Notes under the pieces: model-generated
Told to the model about the DNA's origin: nothing
The model's database searches: none
The model's input: the letters and a program-made list of their open reading frames with translations, nothing else
Assembly: GCF_003612565.1 (NCBI RefSeq)
Contig: NZ_RAZG01000003.1
Span: 1-64,000 of the forward strand
Origin: Roseburia sp. 1XD42-69
Lineage (GTDB): Bacteria; Bacillota; Clostridia; Lachnospirales; Lachnospiraceae
DNA: 64,000 nt
Reading direction: 5' to 3'
Translations under genes and position numbers: made by a program
Shown: piece after piece, positions 26,514 to 36,339 of the stretch
Numbering within the stretch: position 1 is the first letter of the stretch
Layout of the letters: each line of letters opens with the position of its first letter

Positions 26514-27494
26514 ATGAAGAAAGGAACGTTAAAAACCATATTGTTTGCAGCGCTCGCATGTATTTTTATGGGAGGGGCGCTGCTTGCCGGAATGCATTTA
26601 TATGCGGCATCTGTGCAGAACACCCAGTTACATGAGGCGGCGGGGACAGAAACGGCAGAAAGTTTAGAAGATGAGACGGAGAAAGATGCCCCATGGAAAG
26701 TTTTGCCGGCAAATTCAGGGGAGGGGGCGGAAAATGGAAACGGCAGGGAACCGGATTACAGTAAGGTTCTTGTAATTGATAAAGAAACAAAATATCATCT
26801 TACCGGGTATGATTATGAGGACGGTAAAAGCCCCATGGGATTTAGGACGGAGGAGAAGCCCAGGGAAAATGAAATTTCCAGGGAAGAGGCAGCCTTAAAG
26901 GGGCTGAAAGAAATTTACAGGATTTTCGGGGAAAAACATATGGAGGAAATGACTCTGGAACTTGGTCTTTACCGGGATACTGAGATGGAAGAGCAGGGAA
27001 GTGCAAAAGAAAGTATCTGGGCAGGACAGCTTATATTTTTGGATGAGTGGCACAAAGATGCGGACCGGACAGCGTTAAAATACAATTACAGTTATTCCTT
27101 TGAGTTTAGCTCAGTTACCGGGAGATGGCTTTTCTGTGAGAAACGTCAGATGGCCCCGGGGGAAAATGTATACGGTAAACCGGAAGAAAAATTTACCCGG
27201 GGGCAAAGGCTGGATAAAGCCTTTGATATTATTTACGGATATGATTTGCTGAAACTTGTGTATACTTCTGAGGAATTGGAGGAAATGGAATTGGTGAAAA
27301 ACAGCGGAGTATATGATTTCTATTCATCCTACGGGGTGGAAGAATCTGATTTTTACAATGATACGGTTGAGAGATATGCTGTAACCTTTGTAGGGTGGGA
27401 AGAGAATTTGTGTTTTTATCTGTTTTTTGATGTGGAAACCAACAGTTTTGTCGGCTTCGATGTGAGCAGACCGGGAATAAATTTATTCCCATGA
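26514..27494 (+). CDS. exported or membrane-anchored protein of unknown function in a two-component operon
   Basis: 326 aa. One N-terminal hydrophobic segment (about 8-32) as signal or anchor, a Glu-rich linker, then a folded region. The stretch NEISREEAALKGLKEIYRIF resembles the start of PepSY-like repeats, but I cannot assign the family with confidence. Placed 54 bases after the kinase with RBS AGGAGG, it is a good candidate for an accessory sensor or target of the two-component system. The stop codon lies in a 24-nt near-palindrome. Confidence 0.75.
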   Translation: MKKGTLKTILFAALACIFMGGALLAGMHLYAASVQNTQLHEAAGTETAESLEDETEKDAPWKVLPANSGEGAENGNGREPDYSKVLVIDKETKYHLTGYDYEDGKSPMGFRTEEKPRENEISREEAALKGLKEIYRIFGEKHMEEMTLELGLYRDTEMEEQGSAKESIWAGQLIFLDEWHKDADRTALKYNYSYSFEFSSVTGRWLFCEKRQMAPGENVYGKPEEKFTRGQRLDKAFDIIYGYDLLKLVYTSEELEEMELVKNSGVYDFYSSYGVEESDFYNDTVERYAVTFVGWEENLCFYLFFDVETNSFVGFDVSRPGINLFP

Positions 27495-27511
27495 GAAATA
27501 TTTCCCATGGG
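27488..27511. repeat. 24-nt near-perfect palindrome at gene end
   Basis: Arms CCCATG-A-GAAAT and ATTTC-C-CATGGG with a single mismatch, spanning the stop codon of the preceding gene and abutting the next -35. It may be a stem that ends the upstream transcript (no T tract) or a second operator. Confidence 0.4.
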
Positions 27512-27512
27512 C

Positions 27513-27541
27513 TTGACATAATCATTTCTCTATGATATCAT
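27513..27541 (+). promoter_or_regulatory. promoter of SPFH-RHH operon
   Basis: TTGACA (27513-27518), 17-bp spacer, TATCAT (27536-27541): a near-consensus sigma-A promoter. Confidence 0.75.
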
Positions 27542-27551
27542 AATGATATCA
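27533..27551. promoter_or_regulatory. tandem TGATATCA operator over the -10
   Basis: Two copies of the palindromic octamer TGATATCA (27533-27540 and 27544-27551) start 11 bp apart and together make a 17-bp palindrome (27534-27550) over the -10. Ribbon-helix-helix tetramers bind such paired half-sites; the operon encodes an RHH protein, so autorepression is likely. Confidence 0.6.
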
Positions 27552-27574
27552 AATAAATGCAGGAGGAAAAGATT

Positions 27575-28600
27575 ATGGAAGAAAAAATTTTAACCAGAAG
27601 AAAAAATGGTATGGCAGTGATGCTTTTGACTCTGCTTTGGGAGGTACTTTTACTGGCAGGGTTTATATGGGGGCTGGCATCGGATTTGCCGGGGATGTGG
27701 GTTTTGTCTGTCCTGTGCGGCGTGATTCTTTTTCTTGTAAGCTGGATTCCCTACTGTGGACTTAAGGTGTTAAAACCCCAGGAAGCCCTTGTCTTAACTT
27801 TATTTGGAAATTATGTGGGGACTTTAAAAGAGCCGGGATTTTATTTTGTAAATCCTTTTTGCACCAGCGTAAATCCGGCAGCCCGCACAAAGCTTGCACA
27901 GAGCGGTGACACGGCAAGGTCTTCCGGGGAAGGAGGATTTAAGATTTCCATGGGGGACAATACCGGTGTATCTGTGGATGATCTTTCCAAAAAGATTTCA
28001 TTAAAGAGCATGACTTTAAATAACGGCAGGCAGAAGATTAACGATTGTCTGGGAAATCCGGTGGAAATCGGCATCGCCGTTATCTGGAAAGTGAAGGATA
28101 CCGCCAAAGCCGTGTTCAATGTGGATAATTATAAAGAATACCTGTCTCTCCAGTGCGACAGTGCCTTAAGAAATATCGTAAGGATTTATCCCTATGACGT
28201 TTCGCCAAACGTAGACACCACAGGGGACGGCATGGCGGACGAGGGAAGTCTCCGAGGGAGCAGTGAGGCGGTGGCGAACCAGATTCGCAGCGAGATTCAG
28301 AGCAAAGTGGGGGATGCAGGCCTTGAGATTGTGGAGGCGAGGATTACCTATCTGGCCTATGCGCCGGAAATTGCATCTGTTATGCTGCAAAGACAGCAGG
28401 CATCTGCTATCGTGGATGCCAGAAAGACCATTGTTGACGGCGCCGTGGGCACTGTGGAGATGGCACTTGAGCGGTTAAGTGAAAAACAGGTAGTGAATCT
28501 GGACGAAGAGCGGAAAGCGGCTATGGTTTCAAATCTTCTGGTGGTTTTGTGCGGAAACCGGGATGCCCAGCCTGTAGTAAATTCAGGAAGCCTTTACTGA
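27575..28600 (+). CDS. SPFH/stomatin-like (band 7) membrane protein
   Basis: 341 aa. Two N-terminal helices (about 13-35 and 42-62), then an SPFH domain ([20 protein letters not shown] ... GFYFVNPF) and an alpha-helical C-terminal part ([18 protein letters not shown]), as in flotillin/stomatin proteins that oligomerise into membrane scaffolds. ATG 27575 follows AGGAGG. One base separates it from an Arc-like RHH gene. This SPFH-RHH pairing occurs in other Firmicutes, from memory. It may organise membrane microdomains or respond to envelope stress. Confidence 0.88.
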   Translation: MEEKILTRRKNGMAVMLLTLLWEVLLLAGFIWGLASDLPGMWVLSVLCGVILFLVSWIPYCGLKVLKPQEALVLTLFGNYVGTLKEPGFYFVNPFCTSVNPAARTKLAQSGDTARSSGEGGFKISMGDNTGVSVDDLSKKISLKSMTLNNGRQKINDCLGNPVEIGIAVIWKVKDTAKAVFNVDNYKEYLSLQCDSALRNIVRIYPYDVSPNVDTTGDGMADEGSLRGSSEAVANQIRSEIQSKVGDAGLEIVEARITYLAYAPEIASVMLQRQQASAIVDARKTIVDGAVGTVEMALERLSEKQVVNLDEERKAAMVSNLLVVLCGNRDAQPVVNSGSLY

Positions 28601-28601
28601 T

Positions 28602-28799
28602 ATGGCTGAAAAAAAGCAGGTGCCCTTAAGACTATCCGAGAGCCTTTATGCAAGCATTGCCTCATGGGCAGAGGACGACTTCCGCTCAGTCAACGGGCAG
28701 ATTGAATATCTGCTCACCGAATGCGTTAGGCAGAGGAAAAAGAACGGGAAATATGTTTCGGAGGAGATAGATGTTCCTCCGGAACTGGATCTTTCATAA
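28602..28799 (+). CDS. Arc-like ribbon-helix-helix DNA-binding protein
   Basis: 65 aa. The N-terminal strand [20 protein letters not shown] and following helices ([18 protein letters not shown]) match the Arc/MetJ ribbon-helix-helix fold. It is co-transcribed with the SPFH gene (1-base gap). A tandem palindromic site covers the operon -10 and is its probable target, making this a self-regulating pair. Confidence 0.82.
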   Translation: MAEKKQVPLRLSESLYASIASWAEDDFRSVNGQIEYLLTECVRQRKKNGKYVSEEIDVPPELDLS

Positions 28800-28839
28800 A
28801 ACTATGTATCTGCGGGAGCAGATTTGAGAATTGTACGCA

Positions 28840-28862
28840 GGCAGGAAAGAATCTTTCCTGCC
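28840..28862 (+). terminator. hairpin after RHH gene
   Basis: GGCAGGAAAG, loop AAT, CTTTCCTGCC. Only a poor T tract follows, so termination may be partial and the next gene may be read through. Confidence 0.5.
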
Positions 28863-28880
28863 TTACTAGGAGGAAGAGAA

Positions 28881-29378
28881 ATGACCAGAAGAGAACGGGA
28901 AGTGACAGAGGAAAAAGAGATTTTACGCATTTTGGATGAGGGAAAAGTCCTTCATCTTGGGCTTTGTGACAGGGAAATTCCCTATGTGCTGCCCATGAAT
29001 TACGGATATACCTATATAGATGGAAGGTATACATTTTATATTCATGGGGCAGTTAAAGGATACAAGTATGAACTGATAAAAAACAATTCCAATGCGGCTT
29101 TTTCCATTGAGGCCAATGTGAAGCCTTTCGAGGGGGAACTGCCCTGTCAGTACGGCACCAGTTATGAGAGTGTCTGTGCAAGGGGAAAGGCGTATATTTT
29201 GGAGGATGTGGAAGAGAAAAAGAAGGCACTGTCCATATTGATGAAAACTCAGACGGGAAAGGATTTCACCTTCGAGGATAAAATGGTATCGATTGTAAAT
29301 GTAGTGCGGATTGATGTGACGGAGCTTACGGCAAAAAAACGCCCACTGCCTGCGGCGATGGCAGGGACGGAACAATAG
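28881..29378 (+). CDS. pyridoxamine 5'-phosphate oxidase family flavin-binding protein
   Basis: 165 aa, split beta-barrel of the PNPOx-like type (NimA-like or HugZ-like). The pattern HLGLCDREIPYVLPMNYGY followed by FYIHGAVKGYKYELI is typical of the clostridial NimA-like subgroup, which binds FMN, F420 or heme. It probably acts as a reductase or oxidant-handling protein; substrate unknown. ATG 28881 follows AGGAGG at 7 bases; an in-frame ATG at 28824 would put a hairpin in the coding region and is rejected. Confidence 0.82.
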   Translation: MTRREREVTEEKEILRILDEGKVLHLGLCDREIPYVLPMNYGYTYIDGRYTFYIHGAVKGYKYELIKNNSNAAFSIEANVKPFEGELPCQYGTSYESVCARGKAYILEDVEEKKKALSILMKTQTGKDFTFEDKMVSIVNVVRIDVTELTAKKRPLPAAMAGTEQ

Positions 29379-29414
29379 TTTAAAAAAGAGTAAGTATTTT
29401 TATGAAAAAAATGG

Positions 29415-29444
29415 TTGGCAGAATGTGTGTTCTTATGCTATGAT
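29415..29444 (+). promoter_or_regulatory. promoter of parE operon
   Basis: TTGGCA (29415-29420), 18-bp spacer, extended TGC-TATGAT (-10 at 29439-29444). Confidence 0.6.
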
Positions 29445-29519
29445 AGTACCTGGATTTATTTGCAGAGAAGAATTTAAAAAAAGAGATTTAAAACTTTTCT
29501 GCCGGAAAGGAAGCAGAAC

Positions 29520-31442
29520 ATGGCGAAGAACAATACCTATGATGCGAGCAGCATTACGGTTTTAGAGGGATTGGAGGCTGTGAGGAAACGGCCGGGCATG
29601 TATATCGGAAGCGTGTCGAGAAAAGGTTTAAACCATTTGATTTACGAGATTGTGGACAATGCGGTGGACGAGCATCTGGCGGGTTTTTGTGACAAGATTT
29701 TTGTAACCCTTGAGGCGGACGGTTCCTGCAGCGTTTTGGACAACGGACGAGGAATTCCTGTGGGGATGCACGAAAAGGGGGTGTCCGCCGCCAGGGTGGT
29801 TTTTTCTACGCTCCATGCAGGGGGAAAATTTGACGATTCGGCATATAAGACCAGCGGGGGACTCCACGGTGTGGGTTCTTCGGTGGTCAATGCTCTGTCC
29901 ACGAAAATGGACGTGGAAATCTACAGCGGAGGCTTTATCCACCATGACGGTTATGAGAGGGGAATCCCTGTGGTGGAATTAGAGGACGGGCTTTTGCCCA
30001 AACTTGGGAAAACCAAAAAGACAGGGACAAAGATAAATTTCCTTCCTGACCCGGAAATTTTTGAAAAAACCAGATTTAAAGGGGATGAGGTAAAGAGCAG
30101 GCTTCATGAGACTGCGTACCTAAATCCCCAGCTCACGATTATATATGAGGATAGACGGGGGGAGGAGACAGAACATATTGAATACCACGAGGAGGAGGGG
30201 ATTATCGGATTTGTAAAAGATATCAACAAAAAAGCCGAAGTCATCCATGACGTGGTGTACCTCAAGGGGGAATCTGAGGGGATTACCGTGGAGGCGGCTT
30301 TTCAGTATACCAACGAGTTTCATGAAAATGTCCTTGGCTTCTGCAACAATATCTACAATTCGGAGGGGGGAACCCACCTCACGGGCTTTAAGACCACCTT
30401 TACCACAGTGATTAACCAGTATGCCAGGGAGCTTGGAATTTTAAAGGAAAAGGACGCCAATTTTACCGGCACGGATGTGAGAAACGGCATGACGGCGGTG
30501 GTTTCCGTAAAGCACCCTGCCCCCAGGTTTGAGGGGCAGACAAAAACGAAACTGGATAACCAGGATGCGGCTAGGGCCGCAGGAAAAGTGGTGGGGGATG
30601 AGATTCTGTTGTTTTTTGACAGAAATCTGGAAACATTAAAATCTGTGATTGGCTGTGCGGAGAAAGCGGCAAAAATACGAAAGACAGAGGAGAAAGCCAG
30701 GACAAACCTGCTCTCCAAACAGAAATTTTCTTTTGACTCCAACGGAAAACTGGCAAACTGCGAGAGCAGGGATGCTTCTATCTGTGAGATTTTTATTGTG
30801 GAGGGAGATTCCGCCGGAGGCTCGGCAAAGACGGCCAGGGACAGGAATTTCCAGGCAATCCTTCCCATCCGGGGGAAAATTTTAAATGTGGAGAAGGCCA
30901 GTATTGATAAAGTCTTGGCAAATGCGGAGATCAAGACTATGATAAATGCCTTTGGCTGCGGATTTTCCGAAGGCTACGGCAATGATTTTGACATTACAAA
31001 GCTAAGGTATGACAAAATTATTATTATGGCGGATGCAGATGTGGACGGAGCCCATATTTCCACCCTGCTTTTAACCTTGTTTTACCGTTTTATGCCGGAG
31101 CTGATATTTGAGGGACATGTGTACATCGCCATGCCCCCGCTCTATAAAGCCATTCCCTCTAAGGGGGAGGAGGAATATCTCTATGACGACGCTGCCCTGG
31201 TAAAATACAGGAAAAGGCATAAGGGAAGTTTTACCCTCCAGCGGTATAAAGGGCTGGGGGAGATGGACGCAGAGCAGCTCTGGGAGACTACTCTTGACCC
31301 CGCCACAAGAATTTTAAAGCGGGTGGAGATTGAGGATGCAAGGATGGCCTCGGATGTGACGGAGATGCTTATGGGGACGGATGTGCCCCCAAGAAAGGCA
31401 TTTATCTACGAACATGCCACAGATGCAGAGTTAGATGTGTAG
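29520..31442 (+). CDS. parE: DNA topoisomerase IV subunit B (or second gyrase B)
   Basis: 640 aa type II topoisomerase ATPase subunit. GHKL ATP site: EIVDNAVDEH (Glu43, Asn47, Asp50), DNGRGIPV, GGLHGVGSSVVNAL. TOPRIM motifs: EGDSAGGSAK and MADADVDGAHI. C-terminal YKGLGEMDAEQLWETT. It supplies ATP-driven strand passage with the ParC-like subunit 76 bases downstream. I call it ParE because the partner lacks a GyrA-box; naming against gyrB is uncertain in Clostridia. Confidence 0.9.
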   Translation: MAKNNTYDASSITVLEGLEAVRKRPGMYIGSVSRKGLNHLIYEIVDNAVDEHLAGFCDKIFVTLEADGSCSVLDNGRGIPVGMHEKGVSAARVVFSTLHAGGKFDDSAYKTSGGLHGVGSSVVNALSTKMDVEIYSGGFIHHDGYERGIPVVELEDGLLPKLGKTKKTGTKINFLPDPEIFEKTRFKGDEVKSRLHETAYLNPQLTIIYEDRRGEETEHIEYHEEEGIIGFVKDINKKAEVIHDVVYLKGESEGITVEAAFQYTNEFHENVLGFCNNIYNSEGGTHLTGFKTTFTTVINQYARELGILKEKDANFTGTDVRNGMTAVVSVKHPAPRFEGQTKTKLDNQDAARAAGKVVGDEILLFFDRNLETLKSVIGCAEKAAKIRKTEEKARTNLLSKQKFSFDSNGKLANCESRDASICEIFIVEGDSAGGSAKTARDRNFQAILPIRGKILNVEKASIDKVLANAEIKTMINAFGCGFSEGYGNDFDITKLRYDKIIIMADADVDGAHISTLLLTLFYRFMPELIFEGHVYIAMPPLYKAIPSKGEEEYLYDDAALVKYRKRHKGSFTLQRYKGLGEMDAEQLWETTLDPATRILKRVEIEDARMASDVTEMLMGTDVPPRKAFIYEHATDAELDV

Positions 31443-31518
31443 GGCAGTCTGCAGGTGAAGCTGCAGGACGTATGTTTTTTGACAGGGAACTGCCAGGGAA
31501 AGACGGGAAGGATAGAAA

Positions 31519-33759
31519 ATGAACGAGACAGAACAGATTATCCGGACGGAGTATTCGGATTTGATGCAGAAATCTTATATTGACTATGCCATGAGTGTCA
31601 TTGTGGCAAGGGCGCTGCCGGATGTACGGGACGGTTTAAAGCCGGTGCAGAGAAGAACCCTTTACGATATGTATGAGCTTGGCACAAGGTACGATAAGCC
31701 TTACCGGAAGTGCGCCCGTATCGTGGGGGATACCATGGGTAAATACCATCCCCACGGGGACAGTTCCATTTACGGGGCTTTGGTGGTCATGGCCCAGGAC
31801 TTTAAAATGGGAATGCCCTTAGTGGACGGTCACGGGAATTTCGGCTCCATTGAGGGGGACGGGGCCGCCGCCATGCGTTACACTGAGGCAAGACTTCAAA
31901 AAGTGACCCAGGAGGCATATCTCTCTGATCTGGATAAAGATGTGGTGGACTTTGGCCCAAACTTTGACGAGACGGAAAAAGAACCTTTGGTTCTGCCGGT
32001 GAGAGTGCCGAATCTCTTGGTCAACGGGGCGGAGGGAATAGCCGTAGGTATGGCCACCAGCATTCCCCCCCACAATCTGGCGGAAGTGATTGAAGGGGTA
32101 AAAGCCTATATGAAAAACCCTGATATCAACACGGAGCAGATGATGAAATATATTTCCGGCCCGGATTTTCCCACTGGGGGTATTGTGGTAAATAAGGACG
32201 AGCTTTTACAGATTTACTCCACAGGCACAGGGAAAGTTAAAATCAGGGGAAAAGTGGAAATCGAGGAGGGCAAAGGGGGAAAAGATAAGATTGTAATCAC
32301 GGAAATTCCCTACACCATGATTGGGGCCAATATTGGAAAATTCTTAAATGATGTTTATAATTTGGTGGAAACCAGGAAAACGACTGATATCACAGATATC
32401 TCCAACCAGTCCTCCAAAGAGGGAATCCGCATTGTAATTGAGCTAAAAAAGGGGGCGGACCCGGTACAGATTTGCAACCTCTTATATAAGAAGACAAAGC
32501 TTGAGGATACCTTTGGGGTGAATATGCTGGCGGTGGCGGATGGAAAGCCGGAAACCATGGGGCTGATTCCGGTGATTCGCCACCATGTAGACTTTCAATA
32601 TCAGCTTGCAACGAGAAAATATAATACTCTTTTAACAAAGGAGCTGGAGAAAAAAGAAGTTCAGGAAGGACTGATAAAAGCCTGCGACGTCATCGACCTG
32701 ATTATAGAAATCCTCCGAGGGAGCAAGAATGTAAAAGAGGCGAAATCCTGCCTGGTATCCGGGGAGACAGGAAATATTAAATTTAAAAGTGAGAAATCCA
32801 GAAAGGAGGCGGCAAAGCTTCATTTTACGGAAAAACAGGCGTCGGCGATTTTGGAAATGCGTCTTTACAAATTAATCGGCCTGGAAATTGAGGCCCTGAT
32901 GAAAGACCATGAGGAGACTTTGAAAAACATCGAAAAATATGAGAGTATATTAGGCAGCCGGGCAGTGATGGCAAAGGTAATCATCAAGGAGTTAGACGCT
33001 ATCAAAAAGGCATATGGGCAGGAGAGAAAAACCGTTATTGAAAACGGAAAAGAGATTGTTTTGGAAGAGCCGAAAATGGAAGAGATGGATGTGGTCTTTC
33101 TTATGGACCGTTTTGGCTATGCCAGAATTATTGATGTGGCCGTCTATGAGAGAAACAAAGAGGCGGCGGACAGTGAGAACCGCTATGTCATTACCTGCAA
33201 AAATACGGATAAAATCGGGATTTTCACCAATAAGGGACAGATGCATCTCTTGAAGGTGGCGGATTTGCCCTACGGCAAGTTCAGGGACAAGGGGCAGCCC
33301 ATCGACAATATGAGCAATTATGACAGCAGTGTGGAAAATGTAATATTTGTGGCCTCTTTAGAGGAGATGTCCGGGGAAAAAATGATGTTTGCCACAAAAA
33401 CCGGAATGTTAAAGCTGGTGGCAGGCAGCGAGTTTAACGTGGCCAAGAGAACCACGGCAGCCACCAAGTTAAACGGGGAAGATGAAGTTGTTAAAATTGC
33501 ATTTTACAGGGAAGAGCAGCATTTGGTTCTACACACAAAGAAAGGGATGTTCCTTCGCATTGAGGCCAATGTAATACCGGAGAAGAAAAAAGGCGCAGTG
33601 GGAGTCAGAGGCATCCGGTTAGGCCCGGAGGATGAATTAGAGCATGTGCACCTTTTGCTTCCAGGGGAAAGCAAAACGGTAAAACTAGCGGAAAAAGAGT
33701 TGGAACTTTCCAGGCTTAGGGTGGGCAGCCGGGATACAAAAGGTGTAAAACATACGTAA
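31519..33759 (+). CDS. parC: DNA topoisomerase IV subunit A (ParC-like)
   Basis: 746 aa DNA-cleaving subunit. Winged-helix region with [18 protein letters not shown] (quinolone-resistance region) and active-site Tyr121 ([11 protein letters not shown]). A coiled-coil arm leads to the gate region, then a C-terminal beta-pinwheel. No Q-R-R-G-G-K-G GyrA-box is present in the first blade, which favours topoisomerase IV (decatenation) over gyrase. Next gene folC starts 13 bases later, so it is in the same operon. Confidence 0.9.
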   Translation: MNETEQIIRTEYSDLMQKSYIDYAMSVIVARALPDVRDGLKPVQRRTLYDMYELGTRYDKPYRKCARIVGDTMGKYHPHGDSSIYGALVVMAQDFKMGMPLVDGHGNFGSIEGDGAAAMRYTEARLQKVTQEAYLSDLDKDVVDFGPNFDETEKEPLVLPVRVPNLLVNGAEGIAVGMATSIPPHNLAEVIEGVKAYMKNPDINTEQMMKYISGPDFPTGGIVVNKDELLQIYSTGTGKVKIRGKVEIEEGKGGKDKIVITEIPYTMIGANIGKFLNDVYNLVETRKTTDITDISNQSSKEGIRIVIELKKGADPVQICNLLYKKTKLEDTFGVNMLAVADGKPETMGLIPVIRHHVDFQYQLATRKYNTLLTKELEKKEVQEGLIKACDVIDLIIEILRGSKNVKEAKSCLVSGETGNIKFKSEKSRKEAAKLHFTEKQASAILEMRLYKLIGLEIEALMKDHEETLKNIEKYESILGSRAVMAKVIIKELDAIKKAYGQERKTVIENGKEIVLEEPKMEEMDVVFLMDRFGYARIIDVAVYERNKEAADSENRYVITCKNTDKIGIFTNKGQMHLLKVADLPYGKFRDKGQPIDNMSNYDSSVENVIFVASLEEMSGEKMMFATKTGMLKLVAGSEFNVAKRTTAATKLNGEDEVVKIAFYREEQHLVLHTKKGMFLRIEANVIPEKKKGAVGVRGIRLGPEDELEHVHLLLPGESKTVKLAEKELELSRLRVGSRDTKGVKHT

Positions 33760-33772
33760 GGGAGAAAGAGCC

Positions 33773-35062
33773 ATGGATTATCAGCAGGCAATAGCGTTTC
33801 ATGAAAAAGCGAAGGCATATGGAAGTATTCTGGGGCTTTCAAATATCCGCAGATTAATGTATGAACTTAAGGATGTGTGGAAGACTTTAAGTATTATCCA
33901 TGTAGCCGGGACAAACGGGAAAGGCTCTGTCTGCTGTTTTCTTGCCTCTATGTTAAAAGAGGCGGGATACAGGGTAGGCCAGTATAATTCCCCGGCAGTT
34001 TTTTCACAGCGGGAAATTTACCGGATAAACGGGGAGGAAATTACCAGGGAGGATTATGCCTCCTGTATGGAAAAAGTAAAATCCGCCTGTGAAGCCCTGG
34101 TGGAAAGAGGGGAGCCGCACCCCACGGTATTTGAGATTGAAACGGCTTTAGCCTTTCAGTGGTTTTATGAGAGAAAATGTGATTTTGTAATTCTGGAAGT
34201 GGGGATGGGAGGGAGCACCGACGCTACGAATGTGATTGAAAAGCCCCTCTGCAGCGTGTTTACTTCCATCAGCAGAGACCATATGAAATATCTTGGAGAT
34301 TCTATCGGGGATATTGCAAAAATTAAATCGGGAATTATCAAAGAAGGGTGCCCTGTGGTGACAACAGCACAGAGAGAGGGAGCAGACAGGGTAATCAGCG
34401 CTTTTGCCAGGGAAAAGCAATCCCCTGTTTTTAGGGCTGAAAAGTTGGAAAATGACAGGGTGTTTCAGGGGGTCCGCCATGCTTTTCATCCAAAGTTTGG
34501 GGAGATTAAGATTTCTATGCTGGGAGGGTATCAGTTAGAAAATGCTTCTCTTGCCTTGGAAGTTATATCTGTGTTAAAGAAAATGGGTAATATAGAGATT
34601 TCCCTGGAGGAGATGAAACAGGGACTTCTTAGGGCGTCCTGGCCAGGGAGGTTTGAGTGTGTTTCCATGGAGCCCTTATTTTATTTAGACGGTGCACACA
34701 ATCTAGATGGGGCAATAAAATTAAAAGAAACTTTAATGGAGAATTTTCCAGATAAAAAGAAAATTGGAATTATGGGTGTGATGGCGGATAAAGAGTATTC
34801 CCGTATGATTCAGACCCTGGGGCCGTTATTTTCTCAGATATTTACTGTGACCCCGGACCATCCCAGGTCCCTGCCGGGAGGAATACTGGCTGGGGAGATA
34901 AGGAAACAGGGGATGACCGGGATTTTTGTGCCCCAAATCAAGGATGCCGTCAGTGAGGCGTATACCTTGGCGTTAAGGGAAGGGGCTATGGTAATGGTTT
35001 TTGGCTCGCTGTATTATCTATTGGAGGTGAAAGAAGCACTGCATGACATCACAGGAGATTAA
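33773..35062 (+). CDS. folC: folylpolyglutamate synthase / dihydrofolate synthase
   Basis: 429 aa Mur-ligase-type enzyme adding glutamate to folates (and to dihydropteroate if bifunctional). P-loop GTNGKGS (residues 46-52), omega-loop and catalytic region FEIETALAFQWF, VGMGGSTDATNVI, and ISRDHMKYLGDSIGDIAKIKSGI with the Lys that binds Mg-ATP; C-terminal DGAHNLDG. Overlaps the next gene by 20 bases. RBS AAGGGAG. Confidence 0.92.
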   Translation: MDYQQAIAFHEKAKAYGSILGLSNIRRLMYELKDVWKTLSIIHVAGTNGKGSVCCFLASMLKEAGYRVGQYNSPAVFSQREIYRINGEEITREDYASCMEKVKSACEALVERGEPHPTVFEIETALAFQWFYERKCDFVILEVGMGGSTDATNVIEKPLCSVFTSISRDHMKYLGDSIGDIAKIKSGIIKEGCPVVTTAQREGADRVISAFAREKQSPVFRAEKLENDRVFQGVRHAFHPKFGEIKISMLGGYQLENASLALEVISVLKKMGNIEISLEEMKQGLLRASWPGRFECVSMEPLFYLDGAHNLDGAIKLKETLMENFPDKKKIGIMGVMADKEYSRMIQTLGPLFSQIFTVTPDHPRSLPGGILAGEIRKQGMTGIFVPQIKDAVSEAYTLALREGAMVMVFGSLYYLLEVKEALHDITGD

Positions 35063-36338
35063 GAAAAAATTAAGAGAAAATATACTATCTGGAGAGTTTG
35101 GGATAGAAAAAGAATCTCTCCGCGTTACGGGGGAGGGCACGCTGGCATTAACCAATCATCCCGACATGGCAGGGTATCATATGGAGGAGCAGATCAGCAG
35201 AGATTTTGCAGAGAGCCAGCTTGAGTTTGTGAGCAGGGTGCATACCACGGTGGATAGCGCCTGCCAGGAAATCTGTTTTTTGCAGAGCCTTGTGGAGGAG
35301 GAAATTAGAAACCGTAAAACAGGCAGGGAATATGTGTGGACTTATTCCAATCCCCCTGGCTTTTCCGGGGAGAAAAACATCCGTATTGCAGAATTTAAAG
35401 AGGATTTGGAAGGGAAAAATACCTATCGCCATTATCTCTCAGAAAAGTATGGGAGGGTGAAAATGTTGTTTTCCGGGGTGCATTTAAATTTTTCCATGCC
35501 GGAAGAATTTTTTGTGCTCCTTCGGGAACTCACAGGGGAAGAGATACAGACGCTGAAAAATGAATGGTATTTAAATCTTTTGGACTGTCTCATGGATGAC
35601 AGTTGGCTTCTTGTAGCATTAACTTCTGCAAGCCCTGTGGCGGAGCCGGAGTTTCTAACAGGACTTGGGGTGCCCAGGGAGGAATGGAATCATTATGCAT
35701 CTTTTCGCAACAGCAAATACGGGTACTGGAATCCTTTTATCCCCTGCCTTTCTTACAGGGATTTTACCCGGTATCTTTCTTCTGTAGAGGAGTATATAAA
35801 GCAAGGGGTTCTCTCCTGTGTCCATGAACTCTATTACCCTCTCCGCTTAAAGCCTAAGGGGGAAAATACGCTGGAAAATTTGAAAAACCAGGGCGTAAAC
35901 CATATCGAGCTGCGGATGTTGGACTTAAACCTTATGAGCTGCGTAGGAGTGGCAAAAGAGGATTTGATTTTTATCCATCTTCTGATAGCATACAGGATTT
36001 TCCAGATATTGGAAACGGGGAAAAAAGTCAGTGAGGGGGAGCGGGAAGGGGAAGGGCGGATTTTGCTCCACCAGCGGGCGGCGGAACTTGATTTCTGGGA
36101 AAAAGAAATAGGATACCGGAAGAGGGCGTTAAAGCTTTTGGGGGAAATGAAGGAATTTTATATGGATGATGAGGGAGAGGAAAAGGGGTATATCCCCAAA
36201 GCGTATCCTGTAAGGGAATTGCTCTCCTTCCAGGAGAATAAGATTTTATATTCCCAATGCCGGTATAGCCAACAAATCTTAGATAAATATAAAAACAATT
36301 ATATCAACGGAGTCATGGAGGATATAAAGGAGAGATAG
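35043..36338 (+). CDS. gshA: glutamate-cysteine ligase-like protein (GshA type), no ATP-grasp partner domain
   Basis: 431 aa. The N-terminal FGIEKESLRVTGEGTLA is the hallmark of the E. coli-type gamma-glutamylcysteine ligase and of the N-terminal half of the fused GshAB (GshF). HLNFSMPEEF and HIELRMLDLN also fit the family active site. The protein ends at 431 residues, whereas GshAB is about 750, so no glutathione-synthetase ATP-grasp domain is attached. It may make gamma-glutamylcysteine only, or another gamma-glutamyl product. Translation overlaps folC, another glutamate ligase. Confidence 0.82.
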   Translation: MTSQEIKKKLRENILSGEFGIEKESLRVTGEGTLALTNHPDMAGYHMEEQISRDFAESQLEFVSRVHTTVDSACQEICFLQSLVEEEIRNRKTGREYVWTYSNPPGFSGEKNIRIAEFKEDLEGKNTYRHYLSEKYGRVKMLFSGVHLNFSMPEEFFVLLRELTGEEIQTLKNEWYLNLLDCLMDDSWLLVALTSASPVAEPEFLTGLGVPREEWNHYASFRNSKYGYWNPFIPCLSYRDFTRYLSSVEEYIKQGVLSCVHELYYPLRLKPKGENTLENLKNQGVNHIELRMLDLNLMSCVGVAKEDLIFIHLLIAYRIFQILETGKKVSEGEREGEGRILLHQRAAELDFWEKEIGYRKRALKLLGEMKEFYMDDEGEEKGYIPKAYPVRELLSFQENKILYSQCRYSQQILDKYKNNYINGVMEDIKER

Positions 36339-36339
36339 G

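Noticed and set aside
29520-33759. Naming the pair gyrB-gyrA.
   Set aside because: The A subunit has no GyrA-box (Q-R-R-G-G-K-G type) and the context is an isolated operon rather than the dnaA region; parE-parC is preferred, with residual doubt.
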